Shown: positions 11,320 to 22,137 of the stretch, piece by piece
Layout of the letters: each line of letters starts with the position of its first letter
Numbering within the stretch: the first letter of the stretch is position 1
DNA from: Ligustrum vulgare
Taxonomy: Eukaryota; Streptophyta; Magnoliopsida; Lamiales; Oleaceae
NCBI GenBank assembly: GCA_963555705.1
Contig: OY743187.1
Location: 10,740,133 to 10,804,132, forward strand
Length of the DNA: 64,000 nt
Direction of reading: 5' to 3'
Translations under genes and position numbers: made by a program
Notes under the pieces: model-generated
Database searches by the model: none
Seen by the model: only the letters and a program-made list of their open reading frames with translations
Told to the model about the DNA's origin: nothing

Positions 11320-12120
11320 ATGTCCAATTCCCATGAAAACGCCAAAAATCGTGTGTTGAGATTCTTGCATGATGTTGAGAAGAGGTTGGATAAACGAGAG
11401 AAGGAGATAGCTAAATTGCAAAAGGAGCGATCTCAATCGAGTTCTAGAGCTAGGAGGGAATATCGGCGTGATCATAAACCTAGGGATGGAATCAGGGTTA
11501 AGAGAGGAGTTGAGATTGATCCAAAAGCAATTTTGAAATTTCAAAAAGAAATTTATGGGGAAAAATTGAGGTGTGAACGGGAGGCAGAAAAAAAATATTT
11601 GGCTAAATTGCGAAAAAAGGAGGAGAAACGAAATGCGGTGATTAAATGGTTAGAGGAGAGGGAAATACATGTTATGGTTGAGCCTCGGGATATGAATGTT
11701 GAAAAGAAGGAGGGAGGCTTGAGGCATGAATTAGTTGAAGAGACCCCGAACTTTGTGGTAGGAGTTGAAAATGTGGAGTTAGGTGAACAAACTCCAAAAT
11801 ATGATGAGGAATTAGAAGTTGGGGTAGAAGTTCAAATTTTGAGCTTTGAATTGGAAGATCCACATTTTGGTAGTGATGAGATAGTACATGAACATGGTGA
11901 TTCAAATGTGGAGGTCGGAGATGTGGTTGAGTTTGAAGATAAAAAAATCGAACAAGAAATTGCAAAGGAGGAAAGAGGCGAAGAGAAGAGCCTCGTGGTT
12001 CAAGAAGTGGAGTTGGTGGTGGTTTGTCATGAATACAAGGATTCATACCTTGTACCTCATGAAGCTAACATGTCCCTCCCCATTTTGTTTAAATCTTTTT
12101 TGCAGGTTAATTATGACTAG
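11320..12120 (+). CDS. Sole ORF of the non-autonomous element, coiled-coil protein of unknown function
   Basis: 266 codons from the ATG at 11320 (MSNSHENAKN) to TAG. The frame stays open upstream to 11122, but that part is a Phe/Lys-rich translation of the leader, so 11320 is preferred. Residues 10-110 are highly charged and basic (KRLDKREKEIAKLQKERSQ; AEKKYLAKLRKKEEKR), with strong coiled-coil character and an RSQSSSRARRE stretch. Residues 125-240 are acidic, with repeated valine/glutamate (VGVENVELGEQ; NVEVGDVVEFEDKKIEQE). No zinc knuckle, retropepsin or RT motif is visible. By position it could be a diverged gag-like packaging protein or captured sequence; I do not recognise it. It has stayed open although the surrounding hAT gene is broken. 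Confidence 0.6.
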   Translation: MSNSHENAKNRVLRFLHDVEKRLDKREKEIAKLQKERSQSSSRARREYRRDHKPRDGIRVKRGVEIDPKAILKFQKEIYGEKLRCEREAEKKYLAKLRKKEEKRNAVIKWLEEREIHVMVEPRDMNVEKKEGGLRHELVEETPNFVVGVENVELGEQTPKYDEELEVGVEVQILSFELEDPHFGSDEIVHEHGDSNVEVGDVVEFEDKKIEQEIAKEERGEEKSLVVQEVELVVVCHEYKDSYLVPHEANMSLPILFKSFLQVNYD

Positions 12121-12296
12121 AAGCTTCAACCACACTACGAATGGCAAAGGAAGTTCAAGCTCCATTTCTTCCGTGTTAGCAAATCAAAGGATTCCAATTT
12201 ATTGAAATCATGGCATGGAAGCAGAAATTTTCCGTTTGATTCAGGAGGTGAAGTGGGACACCAGGAACAAAGCTATGATTCGGGACGAATCATCCT

Positions 12297-12308
12297 AAAG
12301 AAGGAGGG
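12297..12308 (+). promoter_or_regulatory. Polypurine tract
   Basis: AAAGAAGGAGGG, two bases before the 3' LTR. This is the expected priming site for plus-strand DNA synthesis. The chromovirus at 39712 has a very similar tract (AAGAAGGAGGGGA on its sense strand). Confidence 0.85.
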
Positions 12309-12310
12309 TA

Positions 12311-13101
12311 TGATGTGATCCGGACCCTCGACAATCGAAGTCATAGCAGACTTGACAGGAAAATTTAAATATTCAAGCCAAAACAAGAATTCAGCAGGTT
12401 CGACGAGCTTTGAAGATCAAACCGTGTCGAAAGGAACCAAAAATTATGCAGAAGTGCTTTCACGGCCGTAACCAACATATGTCACGGCCGTAACCTCCCC
12501 TCGGGTTAAAATGCAGAATTTCAAGATTTTTGATTTACGGCCGTAAGTATAAGTGTCACGGCCGTAACCTTAACCAGAAACACACTTACGGCCGTAAGTG
12601 TCATCTTTACGGCCGTGACTTCTTAACGGATCAGATTTTTCCCAGATTTTCGTATATTTTATTTCCTTTTCCTATTTTAGCTATTTTAGGTTAGTTAGAA
12701 TTCTATTTTGAGTAAATTAGCGATTAGGGTTTTATTTTGCTTATTTATACGCCTTTTTGATTCATTGTAAAAAAAGACTTTGATGATTAAATAAAACAGA
12801 GATTGAATGTTTTTCAATTGTTTAATGTGTGGATTCACATTACAAACCCAAACTTATCAAGATAGATTATCTTGTGGCATTAATCCCGAATTTATCAAAT
12901 ATTCGCGAGAATATTTGTGGCGTTCAAATCAGAGACTTATCAAGGAGATTGGGCAAATCCTTGTGGTGTTTTGAAAGTCGTGGTTCTTTATTCCGCATCG
13001 TCGAGCCATCGCGTCGTGAATATCGGGTCATGATTCATCCGTCCAACCACAACCTGAGTTCGGAACTTTCCGGCGTTTCTTCCGCGTCTCGAATCTCATC
13101 A
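12311..13101 (+). repeat. 3' LTR with ACGGCCGT cluster
   Basis: 791 bp, near-identical to 10099-10888 and including all six ACGGCCGT copies. Differences are mostly single-base, plus one T indel near 12640. It ends CATCA at 13101 and is followed by the TSD CCAAT. Confidence 0.93.
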
Positions 13102-13800
13102 CCAATTTTCTAAATTATGCTCAGGTCCATACATATGCCTACCATTAAAATACATTGAAATAATTTTATCATATTGTTCACATGACTGTAACATAAGGTA
13201 TGTAGAATTCCATCTATGTGATACATCGGTTGCAAATGAACGTTCTTCTAAACTATATTCCGCACACAAACTATTAAATGTTTGTTTTCTTGATGGTAAC
13301 ACATTTATGAAATTTATTGCTTATCTAATTTTACCTAAGGGTGTTTGAATATGCTCTAAACCACTTTTAACAATTAAGTTGATTATGTGACAAACACAAC
13401 TTTGGTGGAAAAATAAACTACCAAATGCATGGTTAAGATCAGAAATAAATTTATCAATAACAACCTTATCAATGCTAGCATTATCAAAAGTGAAACTACG
13501 AACCATATCTTGCATACTAAATTCTTGTATAATCCCTTTTAAGACTAAATATATGTTAGTGACATTACGAGGATATTCTACCAATCTAAATGCAATAATT
13601 TTTTTGTGTAAAATTCAAATATTGTCAATATAATGAGCTGTGGCAGTACTATAACATTTTTTGTTACCACCGGTCCATGAATCAGATGTAAACGAAATAA
13701 CAGTATCAAATGTTTTTAAGGCTATAATGATTGCTTCTTTCATTTTATTATATAATTTTACGGTGTTTGTACGAAGTGTTTTTAAGGCCCTTGATCGATT
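13102..13800 (-). pseudogene. hAT-Ac transposase, central part (degraded)
   Basis: Minus strand from about 13800 to 13102, upstream of the C-terminal half at 9211-10098. Blocks in order are LYNKMKEAI, FDTVISFTSDSWTGGNKKCY and TAHYIDN (start of the catalytic core), LHKKIIAF, VRSFTFDNAS, FFHQSCVCHIINLIVKSGLE, then ERSFATDVSHRWNSTYLML. A TGA replaces the expected Trp before LHKKII (about 13612), and breaks occur near 13318. No BED zinc finger or N-terminal region is found beyond 13800, so the gene is truncated at its 5' end as well as split by the LTR element. Confidence 0.88.
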
Positions 13801-14453
13801 TAGCTTAAAATTAGATTGATAGTAAATTTTGGTAAAAATGATTAAATATGTAGTTAAAATATAGAAAAATACGGGTTTATGCAGAATATTTTATTGAATA
13901 AATGTGTAGTTGAAAATGAGTATGAGAAGAAAAAAATCTTTGAAAAAGAAAGAATGGACTAAAGGAGGAATGATTATGCAGATATTATGGAAGATTTTGG
14001 ACCGCCTAATTCTTTTTTCAAAGTATAAGAATAGCTGGCTACTGTAATAATAAGTCGAGGACCAGTGGTGCAATTTGTTCAAAGAAGATGCGCTTTGCCG
14101 GTGGCAAATTAGCAAAAGGAAAAAGCCACCTCCAAGGCACATCTCCAAGCAGCAAAGGTGTTGGCCGATAACATGTCCAGTACAGTATAGTCGTGTGCAG
14201 GGTTCGAATTCTGACGACTGAATTTACGATTGAATAATAAATTCGTTCCTTGTGACAAGTGGGGTTTACCTTGCCCCGAGAGGAGTTACTGAGAGCCATC
14301 TCCCTAACTCTGGGAGGCATAATTTGCGATTTACCTCTTGAATCAATAGTTCAGGATATGATCGGTTCGGACCTTGAATCAATGGTTCAGGATATGATTG
14401 GTTCGGATCTTCAAGGTGTGGGTTACATTTTTTTAGCAAAAGGAAAAAGCTTA
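13801..14453. other. Intergenic sequence with a tRNA-like B-box motif
   Basis: No supported gene. Open frames here show no known domain. GGGTTCGAATTC near 14200 resembles a pol III B box, so part of 14040-14335 could be an old SINE, but I found neither a convincing A box nor a TSD. Confidence 0.3.
14337..14408. repeat. 36-bp tandem duplication
   Basis: Two head-to-tail copies (14337-14372 and 14373-14408) with three base differences by eye. Each contains TTCAGGATATGAT and ends GGTTCGGA. Confidence 0.9.
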
Positions 14454-14630
14454 GAGCTTGTTTGGAAATGGTAAAATTTTTACCATAATTTTTTAAACCC
14501 AATCTCAATCATTCATTTTTAGTCAAGCCCACAATTTTTGATTTTTTAAATATTTTTAAACCATACATTCATCAAAAAATAATAAAAAAATTATAAAAAT
14601 CAAATTTTTTCACATTACTAAACAGGCTAT
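14454..14630. mobile_element. Tourist-like MITE upstream of the CML gene
   Basis: About 177 bp with inverted ends: AGCTTGTTTGGAAATGGTAA on the left against AGCCTGTTTAGTAATGTGAA read from the right. The interior is AT-rich and non-coding. TTA lies before the left end and near the right end, consistent with a PIF/Harbinger-type TTA duplication but not exact. It ends about 65 bp before the TATA box of the gene. Confidence 0.55.
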
Positions 14631-14694
14631 ATTAGTGTAAAAAAATTTATGCTTACAGGATACTTACTGTAAAGTGATGCTACCGTGTGTATCC

Positions 14695-14701
14695 TATAAA
14701 T
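14695..14701 (+). promoter_or_regulatory. TATA box of the CML49/50-like gene
   Basis: TATAAAT, 95 bases upstream of the ATG at 14796. The spacing would leave a 5' leader of roughly 60-70 nt. Assigned by sequence and position only. Confidence 0.5.
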
Positions 14702-14795
14702 GCAGTATCTGTACATGTTAGCAAAATCCTAAAACCAAACTCCGAATGTCCCCGAGCACAAAAAACTCCTATACGCACGCACTCTCATCCAGAGC

Positions 14796-17700
14796 ATGTC
14801 TGGTTACAATAATAACCCTTCCGGCTATCCCTACGGCGCACCTCCGCCTTTTCGGTCATATTCATCCTCCCCCTATGGTGCTCCGCCAACAGGGCCGCCA
14901 ACACCCGGCCAATCCTCATCCTACGCACCTATAGGAACCCCATACTCCATCCCCTCAGCTCCTCCCAACAAACCCCCAAAAGACAACCCCCACGCATACG
15001 GTCAACCGTCGGCTCCCTATGGTGCACCTCAGCCATACGGCGGGTACCCTGCTCCACCGCCTTCTGCTCCGTACGGAAGTAGCCCGTTTGCTTCACTTGT
15101 GCCCTCCGCGTTCCCGCCTGGCTCCGATCCCAATGTGATTGCTTGCTTCCAGCTCGCCGATCAGGATGGCAGTGGGCTCATAGACGACAAGGAGCTCCAG
15201 CGGGTGCTATCTTCGTATAATCAGAGTTTTAGCCTAAGAACCGTTCACCTTCTCATGTATCTCTTCACCAACTCCAATACCAAAAAGATCGGTATACATG
15301 CTTCGCTATCTCTTTCTCTAACTGTACTTTTGTGTATCTTTTTGTTCAATCTGTATGAACTCGTCATCACCATTTGATAAATCATCGGTCTTCATGCACT
15401 CGTCGACTAGTGGCAACTGGTAAGTGGGAAATGAAAAACAATCCACTTTGCGATGTACATTCAGTCATTCAGGCGGAATTGTCCCGTACAATTTTCCGTG
15501 TCGAACGAGTGCATTTCATTAATTATTATTATTATTATTTATTTATTGTTTAAAAGGGGAGGATAGGCTTTTGTAATAATAATACACGTTGAAGATCAAA
15601 TCACAAATTGTTTTCCTTGAATGGGGGTACACGAGATAAAGCAGAATGTACCACACAATCGTGTAACAGTTGAATTGTTGGAATTGCTTCTGCTTGTCAT
15701 TTGTCTATTTGTTTACGTGGGTAGGGAGTTTTTTTTTTTGTGTGTGTGGGGGGGGGGGGGGGGGGGGGCTGAGGTGGTTAGGAGTGACAGGTTAGTATAC
15801 AGGTCAAAGAGTTGCCCAGATTAACAATTCTGGAAGCATTGGGTTAAGAAATGGTCAGGCGGTGTGGGTTAAAGAGTGGTCAGATTAGCAATTCCAATGA
15901 TACGAGGTTAGGAAATCATCGGGTGGGTGCTGATCACGGCTCTCTTGACTGTGGGATATACATGAAGTGCATTCAATATATCCAGGACTAGACGTGACTA
16001 AATAAGAGGCAAGCTAGAATCTTGTTTATACTTTATATTACTCTTTTGACCAGTAAACCTTCTGAGATATGTTGGAAGGGCAGATGATTGCCTAGCGCTT
16101 TGTTAGTCTGTCTCTTCAAGTTAAATTTTGCCTTCAATTTTTGTTTTTCATTCAATTGCACATTTTTGCACAACAATATTTTACCTTGACCCAATTCTAG
16201 AGCAAAAAAAAAAGAAAGTTAAATTGAATTGATTCTATGTGCATAGTTTGAGGATTTAGGAAATTTGAAATCTCAACAGAATATAGCTTCAATTAGGACT
16301 AATCTTCCTTTCAAAAAATGAAAAAAAAAAAAAAAAAGAGAGAGAGAAATTCTTCTATCACTTTCAGTGTTTTGGTACAGAAGATTACTTGTGCTATGCT
16401 ACCCAATGTCTTCCAGATCTGTTTTTAAATATTTATTTGTTGAAATTTTATGTATGCATGTTGGGTGATCCATGTTCCACAATGCTTGTCATGTGGTAAG
16501 TAGACCAAGAGTTTGAAAAAAAAAACAGAGAGAGAGAGAGACAGCTGGCTTGGTCATCCATCCATGTACATTATTTTTTTATGAAATTTATATAGTTAGA
16601 AAGACTTGTCAATGTAAACTCATCTAATGAAGAATGCTATTTATTTCAATTTTTTCTAAAGAGATTTTAAACCACCATATTGGAAATATGTGAATATACA
16701 TCTAAACGCAATGATAGAGCTTAATGAGAAATTGAAAATCAAATAGATTACATGTCAAAATGAACATAAAAAGCAAAATGCCCAAAAACAAATCGAAGAA
16801 TAAAATGACAAATTGTCAACTAATGGGGTCGGCCACTCGTAGTGTATTATTATAAAGCGGGCCGAAAACTTGAGTGCAGTCACATAATTGGTCCATTCCA
16901 TTCTTTTTTCCTTTTTTTTTTTAGTTAAAAGATTAAGTGGGCTGTCCAAGATTCCAGTGGCAGTGGTCTATAGTGGGCCTGCTATGGGTCCGTGCCCCTG
17001 ATGTTATTGCTGTTGATCAAGTGAAATGTTGTCACCTGGAATTAAAAAAATGCACAATGATATATGATACATATAATTTAAGCATTATGAAGACATGAGT
17101 TGTTGAAAAAGGTTGATCTGCATTTGGGTGGGGCAGTTAGGACACCTTCTTGTCTTCTTGTTTGGTGGAAAGAAGTGATAATTTCATGACCACGTTGGAA
17201 TTTTTGGAACTTTTAGCCTGTGACCTTTGGTATCTTTCTTTCTCTTTAACTGCGTTCAACTTGCACTCTTTCAAATAAGGCTTTCTTTAAACATATGGAA
17301 AACACGCCCTTACCATTTTTAAAGTTATTCTTTCCTTAAATTTCTACGTAATTTGTATTACCTTATTTGAATTTTATCTGCACGTATTTATTCCATCATT
17401 GTGTTTTGTCTTGCACATCTTTAACGTCTTTGTCTGCTAGTCATTTTGTGAACATTTTTTTTTAATCTAATAATAAGTATATAAAGATAATGAAAATAGA
17501 TGTGGAAAGACTAGTTGGATGACAATGGTTTATTCTTAGATTCTAACAGAGTACATATCTTTAGAGCAATGTTTGACAAATGACTGATGATTAGAAAAGG
17601 TTCCACCAGTTAAGATTGCCATATTTTATAACTATATGCCTCTGGTAAAAGTTATTTGTTTATAAATAATAATTTGCTGTTTTTGAGCTAAATTTTTTTT

Positions 17701-19016
17701 GTTGAAAAGCGATTTGAGAAAATGTGAGTGGTTAAAAAGTGAATTGAGAAAACTGTTGTTTATAAACAAGTTACCAAATAGAGGCTATATCTATAGGTTT
17801 GTCCCTTGTCCCAACTAAACCTTTGGTTAATTATTTTATGCTAAAAAAGTCAAAATTGTAGTCGATTTTAATAAAAGTTGATGAAATGTGTGATTGAAAA
17901 GTTAATAAAAATCGTGGATCTAATGAAATGTGTGGTTGAAATAAAGTTTGGAGAAAAATGAGTTTTGAAAAAAATTGGGGCCAAAATATATTAGTGGTTT
18001 TTGAGCCAACCACATAACTTCAGGTTGTGGGGTTCAATTCTCTTTTAGCGCAAAAAATATGCTTTGAGGTTTGATCCAAAAGAAAAAAACAATTGTTATT
18101 ATTAGTTTGCAAACATTAAATTTTGTATGTAAAACGGAAGGGCTTTTCAAGTGAATAAATATGATATTCTAGAGTCTCACTGTGTAAATTCTCATACCGA
18201 ATTGAGGAGCATTGACCCCCCCTTTTGAGTGTCCAATATTTCAATTGACTAAGATTCTACCTTTGCTAAAAATTCAAGAAATTATTAATTATTTTTTGTT
18301 GATTTAAAAGTGATTGGGAATTGGAGACAATCTAACACTAATGAATGCATTGTAGCAATGATGACTATTGAGGGTCTCTCCTGTCCCATATGCATGCAGG
18401 CAGCAGGACTCTACTGTATGTCAGAAGTTTGCTGAATGGCATGTGTAATGACAGTAATACTGTTGACATTTGATGGTGCCATTATCGAAGCTTTCAAATT
18501 TTGGAGATTTTGTGAACTCAGAGTGCATTTGATTGCTAGTGAGGAATTTGAGTGGAATGAAAACGAATTTTGAGGAATTGAATTCCATGAAAATGATTTT
18601 GTAGAAAATATAAATTGGATGTATTTGATTGGATTTATTTCCCAGGTGATAAATGTTGAAATTTTTCAAGTTTTGTTGTTTGATTGATTTTATTTTTCAT
18701 GAAAATTTTGGCAAAATTGAGCTCTTTTAATCAATTTTTTGACACGCTTGTACTTGAAAGTTGAAAATATCAATTTTAATCTCATCAAATAGGTGGGAAA
18801 ACCAATTCAACCAAAATATGGAAAAGAGGTCACATGACCTTTAATTGGAAAACAAATTCCCTAGAAAATTTAGGCTATCAAAATTTGCCAAATTTTTTTC
18901 ATTTTCCATGGAATTGGATGCCTATCAAACCGAGTCTTATGTTTTTGTTCAAGAAAATGCATTAGTTCCTGATATCATAAAAATATAATTGTATTATTTT
19001 GCATTTTCATTTGTTA

Positions 19017-19048
<32 letters not shown>

Positions 19049-20057
19049 GGAAGTGCTTTATGGAGGACATTATTTCCAAACTTTCTTAATGTCTCCAACG
19101 GTCCAAAAGGAAAATCTATCGGCTTAAGTAATTTTAAATTTATAATTTGAGTCTATTATTAAGCACTTTGGGATAATTCCTTGAATGGAGTGAGATATTG
19201 TTTGTTGTTTTGTTAATTTTGTGTTATATCTTTTATTTTTTTAACCAGGTCCCAAGGAATTCACTCAAGTTTTTTACAGTCTCCAGAATTGGAGGGTAAG
19301 CTGGATTTCCTTTCAGACTTAAAAATTTAAAGAATTTTAGTTCTATGATTGATTCCCATAGTGCATGTTTGGTAATTGTACTGGACGGGAGTAGACACTG
19401 AGATGAACAAGATTTTAGCCTTTTTTCTTCCTTATTATGGCAAATGCTATCAGTCTTCTCTGCCAAACATGTTGTACAATAGTAATTCTTCTGTATAAGA
19501 TCTGATTAATTTGTCCTTCTTATAGGCAATTTTCGAGAGATTTGACAGGGACAGGAGTGGCAAAATTGATGCGCTAGAATTGAGAGAGGCTCTTCTCAGC
19601 CTTGGATATTCAGTATCACCTGTGGTTTTGGATCTACTGGTGACCAAGTTCGATAAAAACGGTGGAAAAAACAAGGCTATTGAGTATGACAATTTCATCG
19701 AGTATGTTTCTCATGACACTATTTGGATTTCACTGTTTTTTCTTCTATTCCACATTATGTATATATCTTCCAATTTTTCTAATTTTTTTTTTCCATGGCC
19801 AGGTGCTGCCTCACTGTTAAGGTACACTATATTATGCCGTTTTCTTTTCCTTTTTCATGTTTACTGTGCATTCTTTGACTGTTCAAGTCGTTTTTTGGTC
19901 CTGGTAAATTTTGAAGTCTTCATTTTCCAAAGTTGCATTTCATCTTTTGCAGGGACTGACTGAAAAATTCAAGGAGAAGGATACTGCATACTCTGGTTCG
20001 GCAACTTTCACCTATGAAAGCTTCATGTTGACCGTTACGCCGTTCCTCATAGCATAA
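14796..20057 (+). CDS. CML49/CML50-like: Penta-EF-hand calcium-binding protein, CML49/CML50-like
   Basis: Five exons with GT-AG introns and consistent phases: 14796-15291, 19249-19295, 19526-19701, 19803-19821 and 19953-20057. They total 843 nt, or 280 residues. Residues 1-110 are a Pro/Gly/Tyr/Ser-rich low-complexity tail (YPYGAPPPF, SAPYGAPQPYGGYPAPP). EF-hand 1 is residues 122-133 (DQDGSGLIDDKE) and EF-hand 3 is 188-199 (DRDRSGKIDALE), both with canonical ligands. The linker region around TNSNTKKIGPKEF is a degenerate EF-hand. The C-terminus ESFMLTVTPFLIA matches the plant family. These proteins resemble animal ALG-2/sorcin and are expected to be cytosolic Ca2+ sensors that expose hydrophobic surface on Ca2+ binding; the precise plant role is not fixed. 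All splice sites and the length fit an intact gene. The 4-kb first intron is large. An AATAAG near 20304 could be the poly(A) signal. Confidence 0.93.
17638..17785. mobile_element. Short MITE in intron 1
   Basis: 148 bp with inverted ends: GCCTCTGGTAAAAGTTA on the left and GCCTCTATTTGGTAACTT read from the right. TATAT flanks both sides. The interior includes GTGGTTAAAAAGTGA, a motif shared with the MITE at 22138-22302. Confidence 0.6.
18517..18938. mobile_element. Possible Tourist-like foldback in intron 1
   Basis: About 420 bp. The left end GAGTGCATTTGAT partly matches GACTCGGTTTGAT read from the right, and the flanking sequences ATTTGAG...GGAATTGAATTCCATG and TTCCATGGAATTGGAT also pair. 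There is no clean target duplication. It could be an old MITE. Confidence 0.35.
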
Positions 20058-21849
20058 TGAAATGAACCTATCTTCCTTGTTTGGATCCTTGCTCTTAGTT
20101 TTCTGCAGTCTCTTGTAGATTCAAAGGTTCTTGGTTATAATAGTTGTGCTGTTTTCATCAATTATGCCTTGCTATTACTTTAGGATGGTTATGGTCAAGT
20201 CCACACTTGTTAAGAGTTCAGTAATGGGCATAACTGTAATTCAACTGTTACAATTCCCCGTCCACCTACACCATCCCGACCCACCCCTTCCCCTCGCCCT
20301 TCAATAAGATGTGCACGTTAGATAGTATGTAAGTTTATATTTTATTTGTGGGCGTTTGAGATTTAGCTGTGTTATTCTTAGATATCATTTTGCTTATTCT
20401 TTACATTTTCCGATTTTCTCGATTTTAAATTCTATGGGGAGACGAATTTGTACAACAATGTTGAGACTCGAGAGTTCTGAACGTTCTTATATTACCGGTC
20501 TGCACTTGTCTTTTCTATTGTGTTTATGACTTCAAACCTTGAACCTTAATCCCGGTAGGCATTGAATTTTGTTTTCTTATATGAATATACGAGGAATGCG
20601 TAAATGATAATTGCACAAATATTTGGTAGAAGAGGAAATAAATCAGCTCATTAGGCAATATTGTATCAATTATAAATTAATTTATTTATATTTTTGAGGT
20701 AAAATGTGATTAAAAATGGAGAAAGAAAATATATGTAATTAAGTTATTTGAGAAATTGTAATTATTGCGTTAAAGAACGGATAGGTAGGTAGCATTATGA
20801 ATAAAGCATATGTTTGATGAATTTTTTTTATAAAAAAAGAATGCGATTTTTTAGATAAAATATGTGGTTAAAAAATCATTTTAAAAAATGTGATTAAAAA
20901 GTGATTTAGGAAATTGTGTAAATAGTTTACCAATTAGAGTTTTGGTAAATTTGATTATAAACAAGTTATAAATAATATATTTTAAAGTTACTTTTTAATT
21001 GCATACATTTTTTAAAATCATTTATCGTATTTTCATTTTCGAAAATATTTTGTGTTTCCTGTTTTTATTTTTGTTTTCAAATTTGTTGAAAATGCGTTTG
21101 GTTTGTCATTTCTGAAAACTGTTTTTGAAAATGAAAAACTGGAAAACAAGTTTTGTTTAAAATTTTGCAGAATATTACTTAAATTATTTTTAATTAATTT
21201 GCTTGCAGAAAATTACTGGCTCAAACTTAAATTTTCTTTTAGAATACACTGAAAACATAGTTACATGCAACACACTAATGTGAGCATTAAGAGTTTATAT
21301 TAACACAGCTTGGTTAAGTTCGGAATTTAAGGAAGCTCTAGTTCTATTAAAATTCAGAAAATGCAAGTTCTTTCAAAACTATCAGAGTCCATTTATCAAT
21401 GTATTTTTTGAAATATAATAAGAATTTTCTCTTAATTTTTTTTGTAATGTTGATATTGAATTCATTAAAACTTTATTTAAGCTTAGTTCCAAGTTAGGAT
21501 AATTCTAAAAAAAAAAAAAAAAAATCTTTATTTAAGCGTAGTTCCAAGTTTGAATAATTATTAAAAAAAAAAAATTTCAAAATGCGTTTCTTCGTTTTGA
21601 ACATTTTTTGTTGAAATACACACAAAACGTTCAAAACGAGGTTTTTGACGTTTTGCGTTTTGTATACAATTTTTTTTTCTAAAATACATTTTTGAAAATG
21701 GTAAAGAGAACGTATTTTTAGTATTTTCGAAAATAAAAATAGAAAACGAATTCAAAACAATAAAGAGAAAATGGCCTTAAAGTTTTTTGTTTGTAAACAT
21801 TCCTTTTTACCAAATTGAAGCTTAAGTTTCTTATTTTTTAGTATTGGAA
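20058..21849. other. 3' flank of the CML gene and AT-rich intergenic sequence
   Basis: 20058 to about 20330 is presumably the 3' UTR. Beyond that no gene is seen. About 21030-21770 has self-complementary blocks, such as TTTTCGAAAATATTTT near 21030 against GTATTTTCGAAAAT near 21718, and the phrase GCGTTTGGTTTG near 21095, so it may contain an old foldback element. A-runs lie at about 21507-21523. Confidence 0.4.
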
Positions 21850-21862
21850 AATTCTATTCCGT

Positions 21863-21976
21863 TCTTTTTTTTAATTACAAATAAAATCCCTCCCAAATTT
21901 TCCAATGAGGCTCGAACCTAAGTTGTCAAGCCTGAGGAAAGAGCCGCAACACCACTTGGGCAAGTCCCTTGGCCTC
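21863..21976 (-). mobile_element. tRNA-derived SINE
   Basis: 114 bp on the minus strand. Its head reads GACTTGCCCAAGTGGT (A-box-like), with AGGTTCGAGCC (B box) about 45 nt later. It ends in an A-rich tail (T-run at 21864-21872 on the plus strand). A perfect 13-bp target duplication AATTCTATTCCGT flanks it at 21850-21862 and 21977-21989. Confidence 0.88.
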
Positions 21977-22137
21977 AATTCTATTCCGTCCTTGAAATGC
22001 CACCAATATTTTTACCTAGATGAGGTGATGTCAACATTGATGGAGCTTGAGCTATGGATTGGAGATGATCATGAAAATCATTAGTACAAGCATAGGTTGC
22101 CAAACAATTTTTACGGAAGCACTTCCTTTCTTATTAA

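Larger units (their letters stand above)
10099..13101 (+). mobile_element. Non-autonomous LTR retrotransposon inserted in the hAT transposase
   Basis: Complete 3.0-kb element. LTRs at 10099-10888 and 12311-13101 start TGATG and end CATCA. The TSD CCAAT is present at 10094-10098 and 13102-13106. It has a primer-binding site for initiator tRNA-Met (10891) and a purine tract (12297). The 1.4-kb interior has one ORF and no protease, RT, RNase H or integrase, so it must rely on proteins from another element. By eye the LTRs differ at about 17 positions in 790, so the insertion is fairly young. It interrupts the hAT reading frame, which resumes exactly across the TSD. Confidence 0.93.
15292..19248 (+). 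other. Intron 1 of the CML49/50-like gene
   Basis: 3957 bp, donor GTATAC and acceptor AACCAG. It holds a G homopolymer of about 19 at 15750-15768, short A and GA runs (about 16320-16345, 16526-16540), a MITE (17638-17785), a second MITE candidate (18517-18938) and an AT dinucleotide run at about 19017-19038. No coding sequence is recognised inside. The sequence around 17995-18060 has a weak B-box-like motif (GGGGTTCAATTC). Confidence 0.85.

Noticed and set aside
11672..12046. Minus-strand ORF inside the non-autonomous element
   Set aside because: It is antisense to the better-supported plus-strand ORF (11320-12120), with Pro/His/Leu-rich composition expected of a shadow frame.
14039..14508. 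Overlapping ORFs upstream of the CML gene
   Set aside because: They run through the 36-bp tandem duplication and MITE edge, with no recognised domain or splice context.
17980..18062. SINE-like B-box motif in intron 1
   Set aside because: GGGGTTCAATTC alone; no convincing A box, tail or target duplication.
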